The notes: a model not told the origin generated them from the sequence alone. Positions 33,862-45,228 are shown, counted from the stretch's first letter. The stretch is DNA of 64,000 bases from Pseudoduganella lutea (GCF_004209755.1 NZ_CP035913.1:4402001-4466000), one strand, 5' to 3'. Translations and numbers: made by a program.

Positions 33862-35403
33862 TCAAATCAGGCGGCCGCGCTTTTCACGCTTGCATTCCAG
33901 CGTGCTGATCAGTTTGCCTTCAGGTGACACGGTATCGAGGTGGACATCGAAGCCCCAGAGGCGTGCCACGTGCTTGAGCACTTCATGTGCCTGCTGGTTC
34001 AGCGGGCGGCGGTTGAACTGCGTATGGCGCAAGGTCAGTGCGCGGTCATCCCGCGTGTTGACGGACCAGACCTGGATGTTCGGTTCACGATTGCCCAGGT
34101 TGTACTGGTCGGCCAGTTGCTGTCGCACGTAGCGGTAACCCATCTCGTCGTGGATGGCCGAGACGGACAGCTTTTCATTGCGGTCATCATCGAGCACGGC
34201 GAAGAAGTGGAATTCCCGGATCAGGCGCGGCGACAGGTACTGGGCAATGAAGCTTTCGTCCTTGAAGTTGCGCATCGCGAAGTGCAGCGTTTGCTTCCAG
34301 TCGCTGCCGGCGATATCCGGGAACCATTCGCGGTCTTCGGCCGTGGGGTTCTCGCAGATGCGGCGGATGTCCGTCATCATCGCGAAGCCGAGCGCATACG
34401 GATTGATCCCATTGTAATAGGGACTGTGCACCGGCGGCTGGAAGACAACGTTGGTGTGGCTCTTCAGGAATTCCATCATGAAGCCATTGCCGACCACGCC
34501 TTCGTCATACAGCTGGTTCAGGATCGTGTAGTGCCAGAACGTGGCCCAGCCTTCGTTCATGACCTGGGTTTGCCGCTGCGGGTAGAAGTATTGCGAAATC
34601 TTGCGCACGATGCGCACCAGCTCGCGCTGCCAGGGTTCCAGCAGCGGCGCGTACTTCTCGATGAAGTACAGCAGGTTTTCCTCGGGCTCGGGCGGGAAGC
34701 GGATCGGGGCCTGCGCCACCGTTTCCTCCTCGGCCTTTCGTGGCAGCGTGCGCCACAGCTCGTTGATCTGCGACTGCAGGTAGGTTTCGCGTTCCTTTTG
34801 CCGGCGCTGTTCCTGCGCCAGCGACAGCTTGGCCGGCCGCTTGTAGCGGTCCACGCCATAATTCTGGATCGCATGGCAGGAATCGAGCAGCAGCTCGACG
34901 GCATCGATGCCGTGCCGCTGCTCGCATTCGGCGATGTAATTCTTGGCAAAGACCATATAGTCGATGATCGCATCGGCATCGGTCCACGTGCGGAACAGGT
35001 AATTACCCTTGAAGAAGGAATTGTGGCCGTAGGCGGCGTGCGCGATCACCAGCGCCTGCATCGTCAGGCTGTTTTCCTCCATCAGGTAGGCAATGCAGGG
35101 ATTGCTGTTGATGACGATCTCGTAGGCCAGGCCCATCTGGCCGCGCTTGTAGCCCTTTTCGGTCGACAGGAAATGCTTGCCGAACGACCAGTGGCTGTAC
35201 GACACGGGCATGCCGACGGATGTGTAGGCATCCATCATCTGCTCGGCCGTGATGATCTCGAGCTGGTTGGGATAGGTGTCGAGGCCAAAGGCTTCGGCCA
35301 CCCGCTTGATTTCCTCGTGCGCCTGTTCGATCAGCTCGAACGTCCATTCCGACTGCTCGGGCAGCGCACGCGGGTGCGGCGGTCGTTTCATCATCTGGTT
35401 CAT
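33862..35403 (-). CDS. SpoVR family protein (YcgB)
   Basis: A 513-residue SpoVR/YcgB protein. Conserved stretches include the EIITAEQMMDAYTSVGMPVSYSHW region near residue 50, ECEQRHG, MNEGWATFWHYTILNQLYDEG (about 280-300) and the HSPYYNGINPYALGFAMM segment. In E. coli, YcgB is expressed in stationary phase with PrkA (YeaG) and YeaH. Its biochemical role is not settled. It is the last gene of the prkA-yeaH-spoVR unit here. Confidence 0.93.
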   Translation of the reverse strand: MNQMMKRPPHPRALPEQSEWTFELIEQAHEEIKRVAEAFGLDTYPNQLEIITAEQMMDAYTSVGMPVSYSHWSFGKHFLSTEKGYKRGQMGLAYEIVINSNPCIAYLMEENSLTMQALVIAHAAYGHNSFFKGNYLFRTWTDADAIIDYMVFAKNYIAECEQRHGIDAVELLLDSCHAIQNYGVDRYKRPAKLSLAQEQRRQKERETYLQSQINELWRTLPRKAEEETVAQAPIRFPPEPEENLLYFIEKYAPLLEPWQRELVRIVRKISQYFYPQRQTQVMNEGWATFWHYTILNQLYDEGVVGNGFMMEFLKSHTNVVFQPPVHSPYYNGINPYALGFAMMTDIRRICENPTAEDREWFPDIAGSDWKQTLHFAMRNFKDESFIAQYLSPRLIREFHFFAVLDDDRNEKLSVSAIHDEMGYRYVRQQLADQYNLGNREPNIQVWSVNTRDDRALTLRHTQFNRRPLNQQAHEVLKHVARLWGFDVHLDTVSPEGKLISTLECKREKRGRLI

Positions 35404-35474
35404 CAGGTTTGCTCCAAACCCGAGCCGTCAGGCTTGCGCCTGTCCAGCTCCGCCCTCCAGGGCAGGGCAGTTGA

Positions 35475-36743
35475 CTATTTAGGCTGCTTCTTGAACAGTT
35501 CGCGGAACACCGGATAGATGTCGGCCGGCGTGACGATCTTCTGCATGGCGAAGTGCTGGTGGATCTCCGGCACCTGCGCATATTGTTCCCACAGGTTCTG
35601 CGGCGGGCCATCGGTGATTTCCACGTAGGTGTAATACTGCACCTTCGGCATGATCGTGTTGGCCAGCAACTGGCGGCACAGTACCGAGTCGTTGTCCCAG
35701 TTGTCGCCGTCCGATGCCTGGGCCACGTAGCTGTTCCACTGGCCGGCGCCGTAGCGCTCGTCGATGATCTTGTTCAGCAGGTTCAGCGCGGACGACACCA
35801 CAGTACCGCCCGACTCGCGCGAGTGGAAGAACTCGTGCTCGTCCACTTCGGCCGCCGCCGTGTGGTGGCGGATGAAGACCACCTCGATCTTGTCGTAGAC
35901 CCGCTTCAGGAACAGGTACAGCAGGATGAAGAAGCGTTTTGCCGTGTCCTTGCGCTGTTCATCCATTGAGCCGGACACATCCATAATGCAGAACATCACG
36001 GCCTGCGTCATCGGCTTGGGAATCTTGATGCGGTTGCTGTAGCGCAGGTCGAACGGGTCGATGTAGGGAATCGCCAGCAGCTTCGTGTGCAGGTGATGGA
36101 TGCGCTTCTTCAGCTCGACAACACGGAAATCGTCGAGCGGCACATCGGCCAGCAGCAGCGTTTCCAGCTCCAGTTCCGCTTCGGCCAGCGCCTTGCGCGA
36201 CGGGCCGCCCACGGCGATGCGCCGGCCGAGCGCGCCGCGCAGCGAGCGCAATACATGGATATTGCTGGGCGTGCCGGACACGGTGTAGCCGGCGCGCTGG
36301 CTCTTGAAATCGGTGGTGGCCGTCAGCTGCGTCTTGACGAGGTTCGGCAGTTCGAGGTCTTCAAAGAAGTAATTCATGAATTCCTCGCGCGACAGCTCGA
36401 AGATGAAGTCATCCTCGTTGGTCTGGTCGCTGTTGCCCGCCTTGCCGCGGCCGGAGCCGCCGCCGCCCTTGGGCCGGGCGATCTGGTCGCCCTTCTGGTA
36501 TTCCTGGTTGCCGGGATTGACGACTTCCCACACGCCGCCATGGGCGTGGCCGAAGCTGGGCTCGTTCACGTCCTTGACGGGAATCGAAACCTTTTCGCCA
36601 TTTTCAATGTCGGTGATCGAACGGCCTTTGATGGCGCGCCCGACCGCGTCCTTGATCTGGGCCTTGTAGCGCCGCAGGAACCGTTCGCGGTTGACCGCGG
36701 ACTTGTTTTTGCCCTGTAGCCGTCTGTCGATGAGGTAACTCAA
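35475..36743 (-). CDS. YeaH/YhbH family protein (DUF444), TTG start
   Basis: A 422-residue DUF444 protein with a von Willebrand A-like region (MFCIMDVSGSMDEQRKD, about 246-262) carrying the DxSxS metal site. The N-terminus MSYLIDRRLQGKNKSAVNR aligns with E. coli YeaH from its first residue, and AGGAGG lies 8 bases before the TTG at 36743, so a TTG start is well supported; no in-frame ATG precedes it. It acts with the PrkA kinase in adaptation to nitrogen starvation and stationary phase in enterobacteria. Confidence 0.93.
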   Translation of the reverse strand: MSYLIDRRLQGKNKSAVNRERFLRRYKAQIKDAVGRAIKGRSITDIENGEKVSIPVKDVNEPSFGHAHGGVWEVVNPGNQEYQKGDQIARPKGGGGSGRGKAGNSDQTNEDDFIFELSREEFMNYFFEDLELPNLVKTQLTATTDFKSQRAGYTVSGTPSNIHVLRSLRGALGRRIAVGGPSRKALAEAELELETLLLADVPLDDFRVVELKKRIHHLHTKLLAIPYIDPFDLRYSNRIKIPKPMTQAVMFCIMDVSGSMDEQRKDTAKRFFILLYLFLKRVYDKIEVVFIRHHTAAAEVDEHEFFHSRESGGTVVSSALNLLNKIIDERYGAGQWNSYVAQASDGDNWDNDSVLCRQLLANTIMPKVQYYTYVEITDGPPQNLWEQYAQVPEIHQHFAMQKIVTPADIYPVFRELFKKQPK

Positions 36744-36766
36744 AAGAATCCTCCTGCGGTGGGGAC

Positions 36767-36794
36767 CGCGCTCCCGCCGGGAAGCGGGAGCGCG
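36767..36794. repeat. 11-bp perfect hairpin between prkA and yeaH
   Basis: CGCGCTCCCGC (36767-36777) and its complement (36784-36794) flank a six-base loop. It lies 60 bp after prkA and 24 bp upstream of the yeaH start codon. No T-run follows on the minus strand, so it looks like a processing or stability element rather than a terminator. Confidence 0.7.
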
Positions 36795-36853
36795 AAGCCC
36801 GGTACTGCGGTAAACCAGACTCGCTTGTTGAACCTATTATGGCACTGACAGCC

Positions 36854-38776
36854 TTACGACGACTTCCGCACGCGCAGATACCATTCGCACAGCAGCCTTA
36901 CCTGCTTGGCGGTGTAGCCTTTTTCCACCATCCGGGCCACGAAGTCGGCGTGCTTGTTGGCATCTTCGGCGCTGGCCTTGGCGTTGAACGAGATCACCGG
37001 CAACAGTTCTTCGGTGTTCGAGAACATCTTCTTCTCGATGACCGTGCGGAATTTCTCGTAGGACGTCCACGCCGGGTTCTTGCCGCCGTTGTTGGCGCGG
37101 GCACGCAAGCCGAAGTTGACGATCTCGTTGCGGAAATCCTTGGGATTGCTGATGCCCGCCGGCTTCTCGATCTTTTCCAGTTCGGCGTTCAGCGATTCGC
37201 GGTCGAAGCTTTCGCCCGTGTCCGGATCGCGGTATTCCTGGTCCTGGATCCAGAAATCGGCGAACGTGACGTAGCGGTCGAAGATATTCTGGCCGTATTC
37301 CGAATAGCTCTCCAGGTAGGCGGTCTGGATTTCCTTGCCGATGAAGTCCACGTAGCGCTGCGCCAGGTGCTCCTTGATATAGGAGAAGTACTTCTGTTCC
37401 GTTTCTGGCGGGAACTGTTCGCGTTCGACCTGCTGCTCGAGCACGTACAGCAGGTGCACGGGATTGGCCGCCACTTCCGTCGAGTCGAAGTTGAAGACCT
37501 TCGACAGGATCTTGAAGGCGAAGCGGGTCGACAGGCCGTTCATGCCTTCGTCCACGCCCGCGTAATCGACGTATTCGTGGATCGACTTCGCCTTGGGATC
37601 GGTATCCTTCAGGTTCTCGCCATCGTAGACCAGCATCTTCGAGAAGATCGACGAGTTTTCCGGTTCCTTCAGGCGCGACAGGATGGCGAACTGCGACATC
37701 ATGCGCAGCGTGCCCGGCGCGCATGGCGCTTCGGCCAGCGACGAGTTGCGCAGCAGCTTGTCGTAGATCTTCACCTCGTCGGACACGCGCAGGCAGTACG
37801 GCACCTTGACGATGTAGATACGGTCGAGGAATGCCTCGTTGTTGCGGTTGTTGCGGAAGCTCTTCCACTCCGACTCGTTCGAGTGGGCCAGTACCACGCC
37901 ATCGAACGGGATCGCGCCGAAACCTTCGGTGCCCTTGTAGTTGCCTTCCTGCGTGGCCGTCAACAACGGGTGCAGCACCTTGATCGGGGCCTTGAACATC
38001 TCCACGAATTCCATCAGGCCCTGGTTCGCCAGGCACAGGCCGCCGGAGTAGCTGTACGCATCCGGATCGTCCTGCGCGTAATCCTCGAGTTTTCGGATGT
38101 CGACCTTGCCAACCAGCGACGAGATGTCCTGGTTGTTCTCGTCGCCCGGTTCGGTCTTTGAAATGGCGATCTGCTTCAGGATCGACGGATAGCGCTTGAC
38201 CACGCGGAACTGGTTGATGTCGCCGTTGAATTCATGCAGCCGCTTCACCGCCCACGGGCTGGGAATGCTGCGCAGGTAACGGCGCGGAATGCCGTAGTCC
38301 TCTTCCAGGATCACGCCGTCTTCCGCTTCGTTGAACAGGCCGAGCGGCGATTCGTTGACGGGCGAACCCTTCAGGCAATAGAACGGCACCTGTTCCATCA
38401 GCGACTTCAGCTTTTCGGCGATCGACGACTTGCCGCCGCCGACCGGGCCCAGCAGGTACAGGATCTGCTTGCGTTCTTCCAGGCCCTGCGCCGCATGGCG
38501 GAAGTAGGACACCACCTGTTCGATCACTTCCTCCATGCCGTAGAACTCGCGGAAGGCGGGATAGATCTTGATGACCTTGTTGGCGAAGATGCGGGACAGC
38601 CGGGTATCGTTGCGCGTGTCGACCAGCGTCGGCTCACCGATCGCGGCCAGCATCCGCTCCGCCGCCGACGCGTAGGTCAGGTGATCCTTCTTGCATAACT
38701 GCAGATATTCGGAAAGGGACATTTCCTCTTCCCGGGTGCGCTCATACCGTGCTGCGTAAGTGTCAAAGATCGTCAT
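36854..38776 (-). CDS. prkA: PrkA family serine protein kinase (YeaG)
   Basis: A 640-residue PrkA/YeaG. An AAA-like nucleotide-binding region has LLGPVGGGKSSIAEKLK (about 105-121). The protein continues into the PrkA C-terminal domain with FDRESLNAELEKIEKP. Family members are Ser/Thr kinases or AAA ATPases that help cells survive prolonged starvation. The start at 38776 (MTIFDTYAARYERTREEEMSL) fits the family; the open frame upstream to 38839 is not conserved-looking. It leads the prkA-yeaH-spoVR operon. Confidence 0.94.
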   Translation of the reverse strand: MTIFDTYAARYERTREEEMSLSEYLQLCKKDHLTYASAAERMLAAIGEPTLVDTRNDTRLSRIFANKVIKIYPAFREFYGMEEVIEQVVSYFRHAAQGLEERKQILYLLGPVGGGKSSIAEKLKSLMEQVPFYCLKGSPVNESPLGLFNEAEDGVILEEDYGIPRRYLRSIPSPWAVKRLHEFNGDINQFRVVKRYPSILKQIAISKTEPGDENNQDISSLVGKVDIRKLEDYAQDDPDAYSYSGGLCLANQGLMEFVEMFKAPIKVLHPLLTATQEGNYKGTEGFGAIPFDGVVLAHSNESEWKSFRNNRNNEAFLDRIYIVKVPYCLRVSDEVKIYDKLLRNSSLAEAPCAPGTLRMMSQFAILSRLKEPENSSIFSKMLVYDGENLKDTDPKAKSIHEYVDYAGVDEGMNGLSTRFAFKILSKVFNFDSTEVAANPVHLLYVLEQQVEREQFPPETEQKYFSYIKEHLAQRYVDFIGKEIQTAYLESYSEYGQNIFDRYVTFADFWIQDQEYRDPDTGESFDRESLNAELEKIEKPAGISNPKDFRNEIVNFGLRARANNGGKNPAWTSYEKFRTVIEKKMFSNTEELLPVISFNAKASAEDANKHADFVARMVEKGYTAKQVRLLCEWYLRVRKSS

Positions 38777-40347
<1,571 letters not shown>

Positions 40348-40352
40348 CCACC

Positions 40353-42884
40353 ATGTTCCTCCAGGCCCTCCGCATGACCGCGCGCGACTGGCGCGCCGGC
40401 CAGTTGCGCTTCCTGCTGGTCGCGCTGATCGTCGCCGTCGCCGCGCTGTCGTCGGCCGGCTTCTTCATCGACCGGCTGCGCGCCGGCCTGAACCGCGATG
40501 CCCACCAGTTGCTGGGGGCCGATCTCGTGATCGCCGGCGACCAGCAGATTGCCGGGGCCTGGCGTGACGAAGCGAAGCGCCGCGGCCTCGTGCTCGCCGA
40601 TACGGCCGTTTTCCCCAGCATGGCGCAGGCCGGCGAAGGCGAGGCCGCGCAATCGGTGCTGGCCTCGCTGAAGGCCGTCGGCGCCGGTTATCCGCTGCGC
40701 GGCCGCGTGAAGGTCACGACCGATCCGGAGCAGGCCAACGACAGCGTGGGCACGCCGGCACCCGACATTCCGGCGCCGGGCACCGTGTGGATCGACGTTG
40801 CCGTGCTGCGCGCGCTGAACGCGAAGGTGGGCGACGCGGTGCGGGTGGGGGACGCCACGTTCCGCATCGCGCAGCTCATCGCCGCCGAGCCCGACCGCGG
40901 CACCGGCTTCATCAACTTCGCGCCGCGCGTGATGCTGCGCCATGACGAGCTGGCGAAAACCAACCTCGTGCAGACCGGTTCGCGCATCACCTACCGGTTG
41001 CTGGCCGCGGGGCAGGGGCCGGATGGCCGCGCCGCGGTCAAGGAGTTCTCCGACTGGGTGCGCGCCGAGATCAATGCCGGCAAGGCGCGCAATATCCGCA
41101 TCGACACGCTCGAAGAAGGCCGCCCGGAAATGCGCGAAACGCTGGAGCGGGCCGACCGTTTCCTGTCGCTGGTGGGGCTGCTGTCGGCGATGCTGGCCGC
41201 CGTGGCCGTGGCGATGGCGGCGCGCCGCTTCATGCTGCGCCACCTCGATGCGTGCGCCATGCTGCGCTGCCTGGGCCTGACGCAGAACCAGGTGACGGCG
41301 ATCTACCTGATCGAATTCCTGCTCGTGGGCCTTGCCGGCAGCGTGATCGGCGTGCTGGTCGGCTTCGGCAGCCACTTCGTGCTGCTCGAACTGCTGGGCC
41401 GTCTGGTGCAAGCCGATTTGCCGCCCGTATCGTTCATGCCGGCGCTGCAGGGGCTGGCCACCGGCATGCTGCTGCTGGCCGGCTTCGCGCTGCCGCCGAT
41501 CCTGCAGCTGCGCAACGTGCCGCACAACCGCGTGATCCGCCGCGAGCAGGCGCCGCCGCAACCGATGGCGCTGGCCACGTATGGGCTCGGGCTGGCGGCC
41601 TTCGTCGTGCTGCTGCTGTGGCAGGCCGGCGACCTGAAGCTGGCGCTGTACACGGCACTCGGTTTCGTGGGCGCCTTCGGCCTGTTCGCGCTGGCCGGCT
41701 ATGGCGGCCTGAAGGCGTTGAGGTCGCTGCGCACGTCGCTGAAGCATCCGGCCTGGCGCTTCGCCGTCACGTCGCTGCAGCGGCGCCCGGGCGCCACCGT
41801 GGTGCAGGTCGTGTCGCTTGCATTGGGCCTGATGGCCCTGCTGGTGCTGACGATCGTGCGCGACGACCTGATGACATCGTGGCGCAACGCTACCCCACCG
41901 GATGCGCCGAACCACTTCGTCATCAACATCCAGCCGGACCAGAAGGACGAAATCGCCGGCAAGCTGCGCACCGGCGGCGCGCTGGAAGCGCCGCTGTACC
42001 CGATGATCCGCGGGCGGCTGACGGCCGTCAACGGCAAGCCGGTCACGCCGGCCACGTATCCGGAAGGGCGCGCGCGCAACCTGGCCGAGCGCGAGTTCAA
42101 CCTGTCGACGATGGCCGAGATGCCCTCGCAGAACCGGCTCACGGCCGGCAAATGGTTCGACGACGCCCCGGGCAGCGCCGAGGCCTCCGTCGAGGAAGGG
42201 CTGGCCAAGACGCTGGGCCTCAAGCTGGGCGATACGATGCAGTTCGATATCGCCGGCTCGCCGGTGACAGCGAAGATCACCAGCCTGCGCAAGCTCGAGT
42301 GGGGCTCGATGCGGGTGAATTTCTTTGTCATCATCAATCCGCGCGCCATGGCCGACACGCCGCAGACGTGGATCACCTCGTTCCACTTGCCGAAGCAATC
42401 GGCCGCGCTGGGCACGCAGTTGTCGCGCGATTACCCGAACCTGACGGTGATCGACGTGGGCGGCGTGCTGCGCCAGATCCAGTCCGTGCTCGACCAGGTG
42501 ATCCAGGCGGTGGAGTTCCTGTTTGCCTTCACGCTGGCGTCCGGCCTGCTGGTGCTGTATGCGGCCCTGATGGGCTCGCAGGATGAGCGCACGCGCGAAT
42601 CGGGCCTGCTGCGCGCGCTGGGTGCGACGCGGCGCCAGCTGTCACGCGCGCAGATGATCGAGTTCCTGCTGGTGGGTTCGCTGGCCGGCCTGCTGGCCGC
42701 CACCGGCGCTGCGGCGATGGGCTGGGGGCTGGCGACTTACCAGTTCAAGTTCGACTGGGTATTCAGCCCCATGGCCTGGATGGCCGGCGTGGTGGTGGGT
42801 GCCGTGTGCGCCGCGATCGGCGGCTGGCTCGGCTTGCGCAACGTGCTGCGCCAGCCGCCGCTGCAAACGCTGCGCGAAGCCTGA
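40353..42884 (+). CDS. FtsX-type ABC transporter permease (YbbP-like)
   Basis: An 843-residue membrane protein with an N-terminal helix (about 18-40), a MacB-like periplasmic domain (about 45-240), a first FtsX domain (about 265-390), a central helix pair, a second periplasmic region and a C-terminal FtsX domain (about 715-835). This is the YbbP layout, with ten predicted helices. Such permeases normally pair with a LolD/YbbA-type ATPase; none adjoins it. It starts 5 bp after the adenine deaminase stop, so they are co-transcribed, but a functional link is not evident. Confidence 0.88.
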   Translation: MFLQALRMTARDWRAGQLRFLLVALIVAVAALSSAGFFIDRLRAGLNRDAHQLLGADLVIAGDQQIAGAWRDEAKRRGLVLADTAVFPSMAQAGEGEAAQSVLASLKAVGAGYPLRGRVKVTTDPEQANDSVGTPAPDIPAPGTVWIDVAVLRALNAKVGDAVRVGDATFRIAQLIAAEPDRGTGFINFAPRVMLRHDELAKTNLVQTGSRITYRLLAAGQGPDGRAAVKEFSDWVRAEINAGKARNIRIDTLEEGRPEMRETLERADRFLSLVGLLSAMLAAVAVAMAARRFMLRHLDACAMLRCLGLTQNQVTAIYLIEFLLVGLAGSVIGVLVGFGSHFVLLELLGRLVQADLPPVSFMPALQGLATGMLLLAGFALPPILQLRNVPHNRVIRREQAPPQPMALATYGLGLAAFVVLLLWQAGDLKLALYTALGFVGAFGLFALAGYGGLKALRSLRTSLKHPAWRFAVTSLQRRPGATVVQVVSLALGLMALLVLTIVRDDLMTSWRNATPPDAPNHFVINIQPDQKDEIAGKLRTGGALEAPLYPMIRGRLTAVNGKPVTPATYPEGRARNLAEREFNLSTMAEMPSQNRLTAGKWFDDAPGSAEASVEEGLAKTLGLKLGDTMQFDIAGSPVTAKITSLRKLEWGSMRVNFFVIINPRAMADTPQTWITSFHLPKQSAALGTQLSRDYPNLTVIDVGGVLRQIQSVLDQVIQAVEFLFAFTLASGLLVLYAALMGSQDERTRESGLLRALGATRRQLSRAQMIEFLLVGSLAGLLAATGAAAMGWGLATYQFKFDWVFSPMAWMAGVVVGAVCAAIGGWLGLRNVLRQPPLQTLREA

Positions 42885-42952
42885 CGAACACCGGTGCCGG
42901 ATGCTCGCTCCATCAGCAGGGCGTCATTCGGCACCGTATCCTGCGGCCTGTG

Positions 42953-43957
42953 CTACGCCGCCAGGAAATCCGCTGATTGCCGCGCATTCAGGAACTGCTC
43001 GAACGGCGCCGGCGGCGCGGCCAGGTAATGTTCGGGGAAATCGAACAGCGCCCAGTAATATTTTTCGCGGCCCATGCACACCTGCGGCGCGCGGCAGTGG
43101 CGGTGCCATTCGTCGCCCGCTTCCGTCGAGTACATGCCGTCGCCGGGTGGAAAGAACGGCAGCACGCGCCGTTCCGAGAGCGCCAGCAGCAGCGAGTGCG
43201 GCGCATCGTTGTCGCGCGCCACTTCGTACTGGGCGCACATGCCCTGTTCCGTTTCAATGACCATCAGCTTGGCACGGCCATAGCGGTCAAAGAACAGGAT
43301 GCCGGCCGGGCCCGGATACAGGTAATGCTCGACGAAGCCATGGCGGCGGTACAGGTCCTGCACCACGGCGGCCATCGCCTGGCAGCGCAGGAAGCTGAAG
43401 TCGTGCAGGGCCAGCATGTCCGCCAGTGTCTGCGTGTAGTCGAGGAAGAAGGCGCGCTGCATGGCGCCGATTTCCACTTCCAGCCGGTCGAGCGCGTCGT
43501 CGTCGCTTTTCTTGATGTAGCGGTCGATCAGGCCGCGATTGAACGCATCGACCGCGATCTTTTCGTCCGCCGCCCCGGTAAACAGGATTTTCTTCGTTGG
43601 CAGGTGCCGCAGCGCTTCGCAGAATTCCACGCCATTCATCTGCGGCATCGAGTAATCGACGACGAGCACGGAAGGGATCGTGAAACGCATGGGCTGCTCG
43701 CACACGCGGTGGATGCGCCGCATGTCGACGGCCACGTTGGGCTGGTCGGGCGACTGGTTCAGGCTGTCGAAATCCACGTGCAGCGGCAGGTCTTCGCGCC
43801 GGGTGCTGCGGGCAAACCAGTCCAGCGCCACCGCCGTATCGTGGAAGGTCTTGCCCGGCAACAGCGGATCGAGCTGGAACGTCAGGCTTTTCAGGAAGGA
43901 ATCGCTGTCGTCCACCAGCACGACCGTGGTCGGATGGAAAAGGATCGGAAGTCTCAT
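42953..43957 (-). CDS. Response regulator with inserted receiver and unknown C-terminal domain (LqsR/JqsR-like)
   Basis: A 334-residue regulator. The receiver has the acidic pair at Asp16-Asp17 (VVLVDDSDS), phospho-acceptor Asp101 (VLVVDYSMPQMNGVEF), Thr127 and the Lys at 149/150. Asp101 is about 45 residues later than usual because of an insertion (about 48-92). The C-terminal half (about 170-334) has no helix-turn-helix I can recognise, so it probably does not bind DNA in a standard way. Its ATG overlaps the upstream kinase stop by 4 bp (ATGA), so they are cognate partners. Confidence 0.8.
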   Translation of the reverse strand: MRLPILFHPTTVVLVDDSDSFLKSLTFQLDPLLPGKTFHDTAVALDWFARSTRREDLPLHVDFDSLNQSPDQPNVAVDMRRIHRVCEQPMRFTIPSVLVVDYSMPQMNGVEFCEALRHLPTKKILFTGAADEKIAVDAFNRGLIDRYIKKSDDDALDRLEVEIGAMQRAFFLDYTQTLADMLALHDFSFLRCQAMAAVVQDLYRRHGFVEHYLYPGPAGILFFDRYGRAKLMVIETEQGMCAQYEVARDNDAPHSLLLALSERRVLPFFPPGDGMYSTEAGDEWHRHCRAPQVCMGREKYYWALFDFPEHYLAAPPAPFEQFLNARQSADFLAA

Positions 43958-45228
43958 GAGTCACCTGATGGCGGTGTGCTGTGCTGAACGGGGAACTCCA
44001 GCACGAAGATCGAGTAGGCGTGCTCGCGCGACACGCAGCGGATATCGGCGTTCCATGCGCGCATGATCTGCCGGCACAGCGCGAGTCCGATACCTGTGCC
44101 GTTGTGCGCGGGGTAGGCGTAGAAGCGCTGGAAGATCAGCGGCAGGCGGCGCGCGGCAATGCCGCATGCCGTGTCGATGAACAGCAGCCTGGGCGCCTTG
44201 CGGTTGCCATCGACGATGATGCGCACGCGGCCCTTGCCGGCGCGGTGGATGGCCTTCAGCGCATTGCGCAGCAGGTTGAGCAGGATGACCACCGTCAGTT
44301 CGTGCTGGCCGGCGAAACGGAAATTGCCGCGCACCTGCACCGTGACCGCATCGCTCTGTTCCGGGCCCGTGAACGGGTAGCGGCGCAGCACGGACTGCAC
44401 GGCATCGGCCATCGACACGGTCTCGAACGGCTCGTGGCGCCGCCGCACCGCATTGGCCGACAGCAGGAACAGGTCGATCAGGTGGTTCATGTGGCGCACT
44501 TCGTATTGCACGCGGGACATCGCATTGCGGACATCGTCGGGCTGGCCGGATGGCAGCGCTCCCAGCATGCGTGTCAGGCCGCGCACATTGGCTTCCATGC
44601 TTGCCAGCGGCGTGCGCATCTCGTGCGCCACGGCGCCCAGGCCTTCGCCCAGGCCTGCCAGCTTTTCCTGCTCCAGCGCCACGCGGGAAAAACGGGCCAG
44701 GCCCAGCAGGAGCACGATCATGCCATGCACGGGCAACTGCTGCAGCACGCCCGCCGACAGGATCACGTCACCCTTGCCTTGCAGGATGACGCACAGGCAG
44801 GCAAGCAGCGTGCCGGTCGCATAGCAGCGCAGCGCCAGCTTCGTGGGGAAGTGGAACAGGCCCACGATCATCACGGTCAGGCACTGTGCCCACGCGCCCG
44901 CCGCGCCGTTCATCATGAACATGTAGGCACCAAAAAACGGCAGCACGAATGTGAGGGCGAACGGCACATACAGCTCGCACCAGCGGGTGTGGTAACGCGC
45001 GGCGGCAATGCCGGCCACGCCCAGCAGCGTGCCCAGCACCCGGAGCGCCGGGCTTTCGTAAGGTTGTGGGAATACCCACGTGAACATCACGAAATATAGG
45101 GGGTGGAGGATGACGCTGAGCCAGCCAAGGACAAACGCCTGGATGGCTGCGCGTTCGCCGCCGCGGTGGCGCCGCGCCAGCCGGCCGATGAAGCCGCCGG
45201 CCGCGCGTTCGATTGCATCGTGACGCAT
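43954..45228 (-). CDS. Membrane histidine kinase resembling CqsS/LqsS/JqsS quorum sensors
   Basis: A 424-residue kinase. The N-terminal part has about six helices (about 25-185) with HPLYFVMFTWVFPQPYE and LPFFGAYMFMMN, which closely recall the sensor region of Vibrio CqsS and Legionella LqsS, receptors for alpha-hydroxyketone autoinducers. The kinase core has the H-box AHEMRTPLAS (His202), the N-box LLNLLRNALKAI and the G-box NGTGIGLALC. No receiver is fused. The ATG at 45228 is chosen; a TTG at 45252 is possible. No synthase gene (CqsA/LqsA type) is in the window. Confidence 0.85.
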   Translation of the reverse strand: MRHDAIERAAGGFIGRLARRHRGGERAAIQAFVLGWLSVILHPLYFVMFTWVFPQPYESPALRVLGTLLGVAGIAAARYHTRWCELYVPFALTFVLPFFGAYMFMMNGAAGAWAQCLTVMIVGLFHFPTKLALRCYATGTLLACLCVILQGKGDVILSAGVLQQLPVHGMIVLLLGLARFSRVALEQEKLAGLGEGLGAVAHEMRTPLASMEANVRGLTRMLGALPSGQPDDVRNAMSRVQYEVRHMNHLIDLFLLSANAVRRRHEPFETVSMADAVQSVLRRYPFTGPEQSDAVTVQVRGNFRFAGQHELTVVILLNLLRNALKAIHRAGKGRVRIIVDGNRKAPRLLFIDTACGIAARRLPLIFQRFYAYPAHNGTGIGLALCRQIMRAWNADIRCVSREHAYSIFVLEFPVQHSTPPSGDS

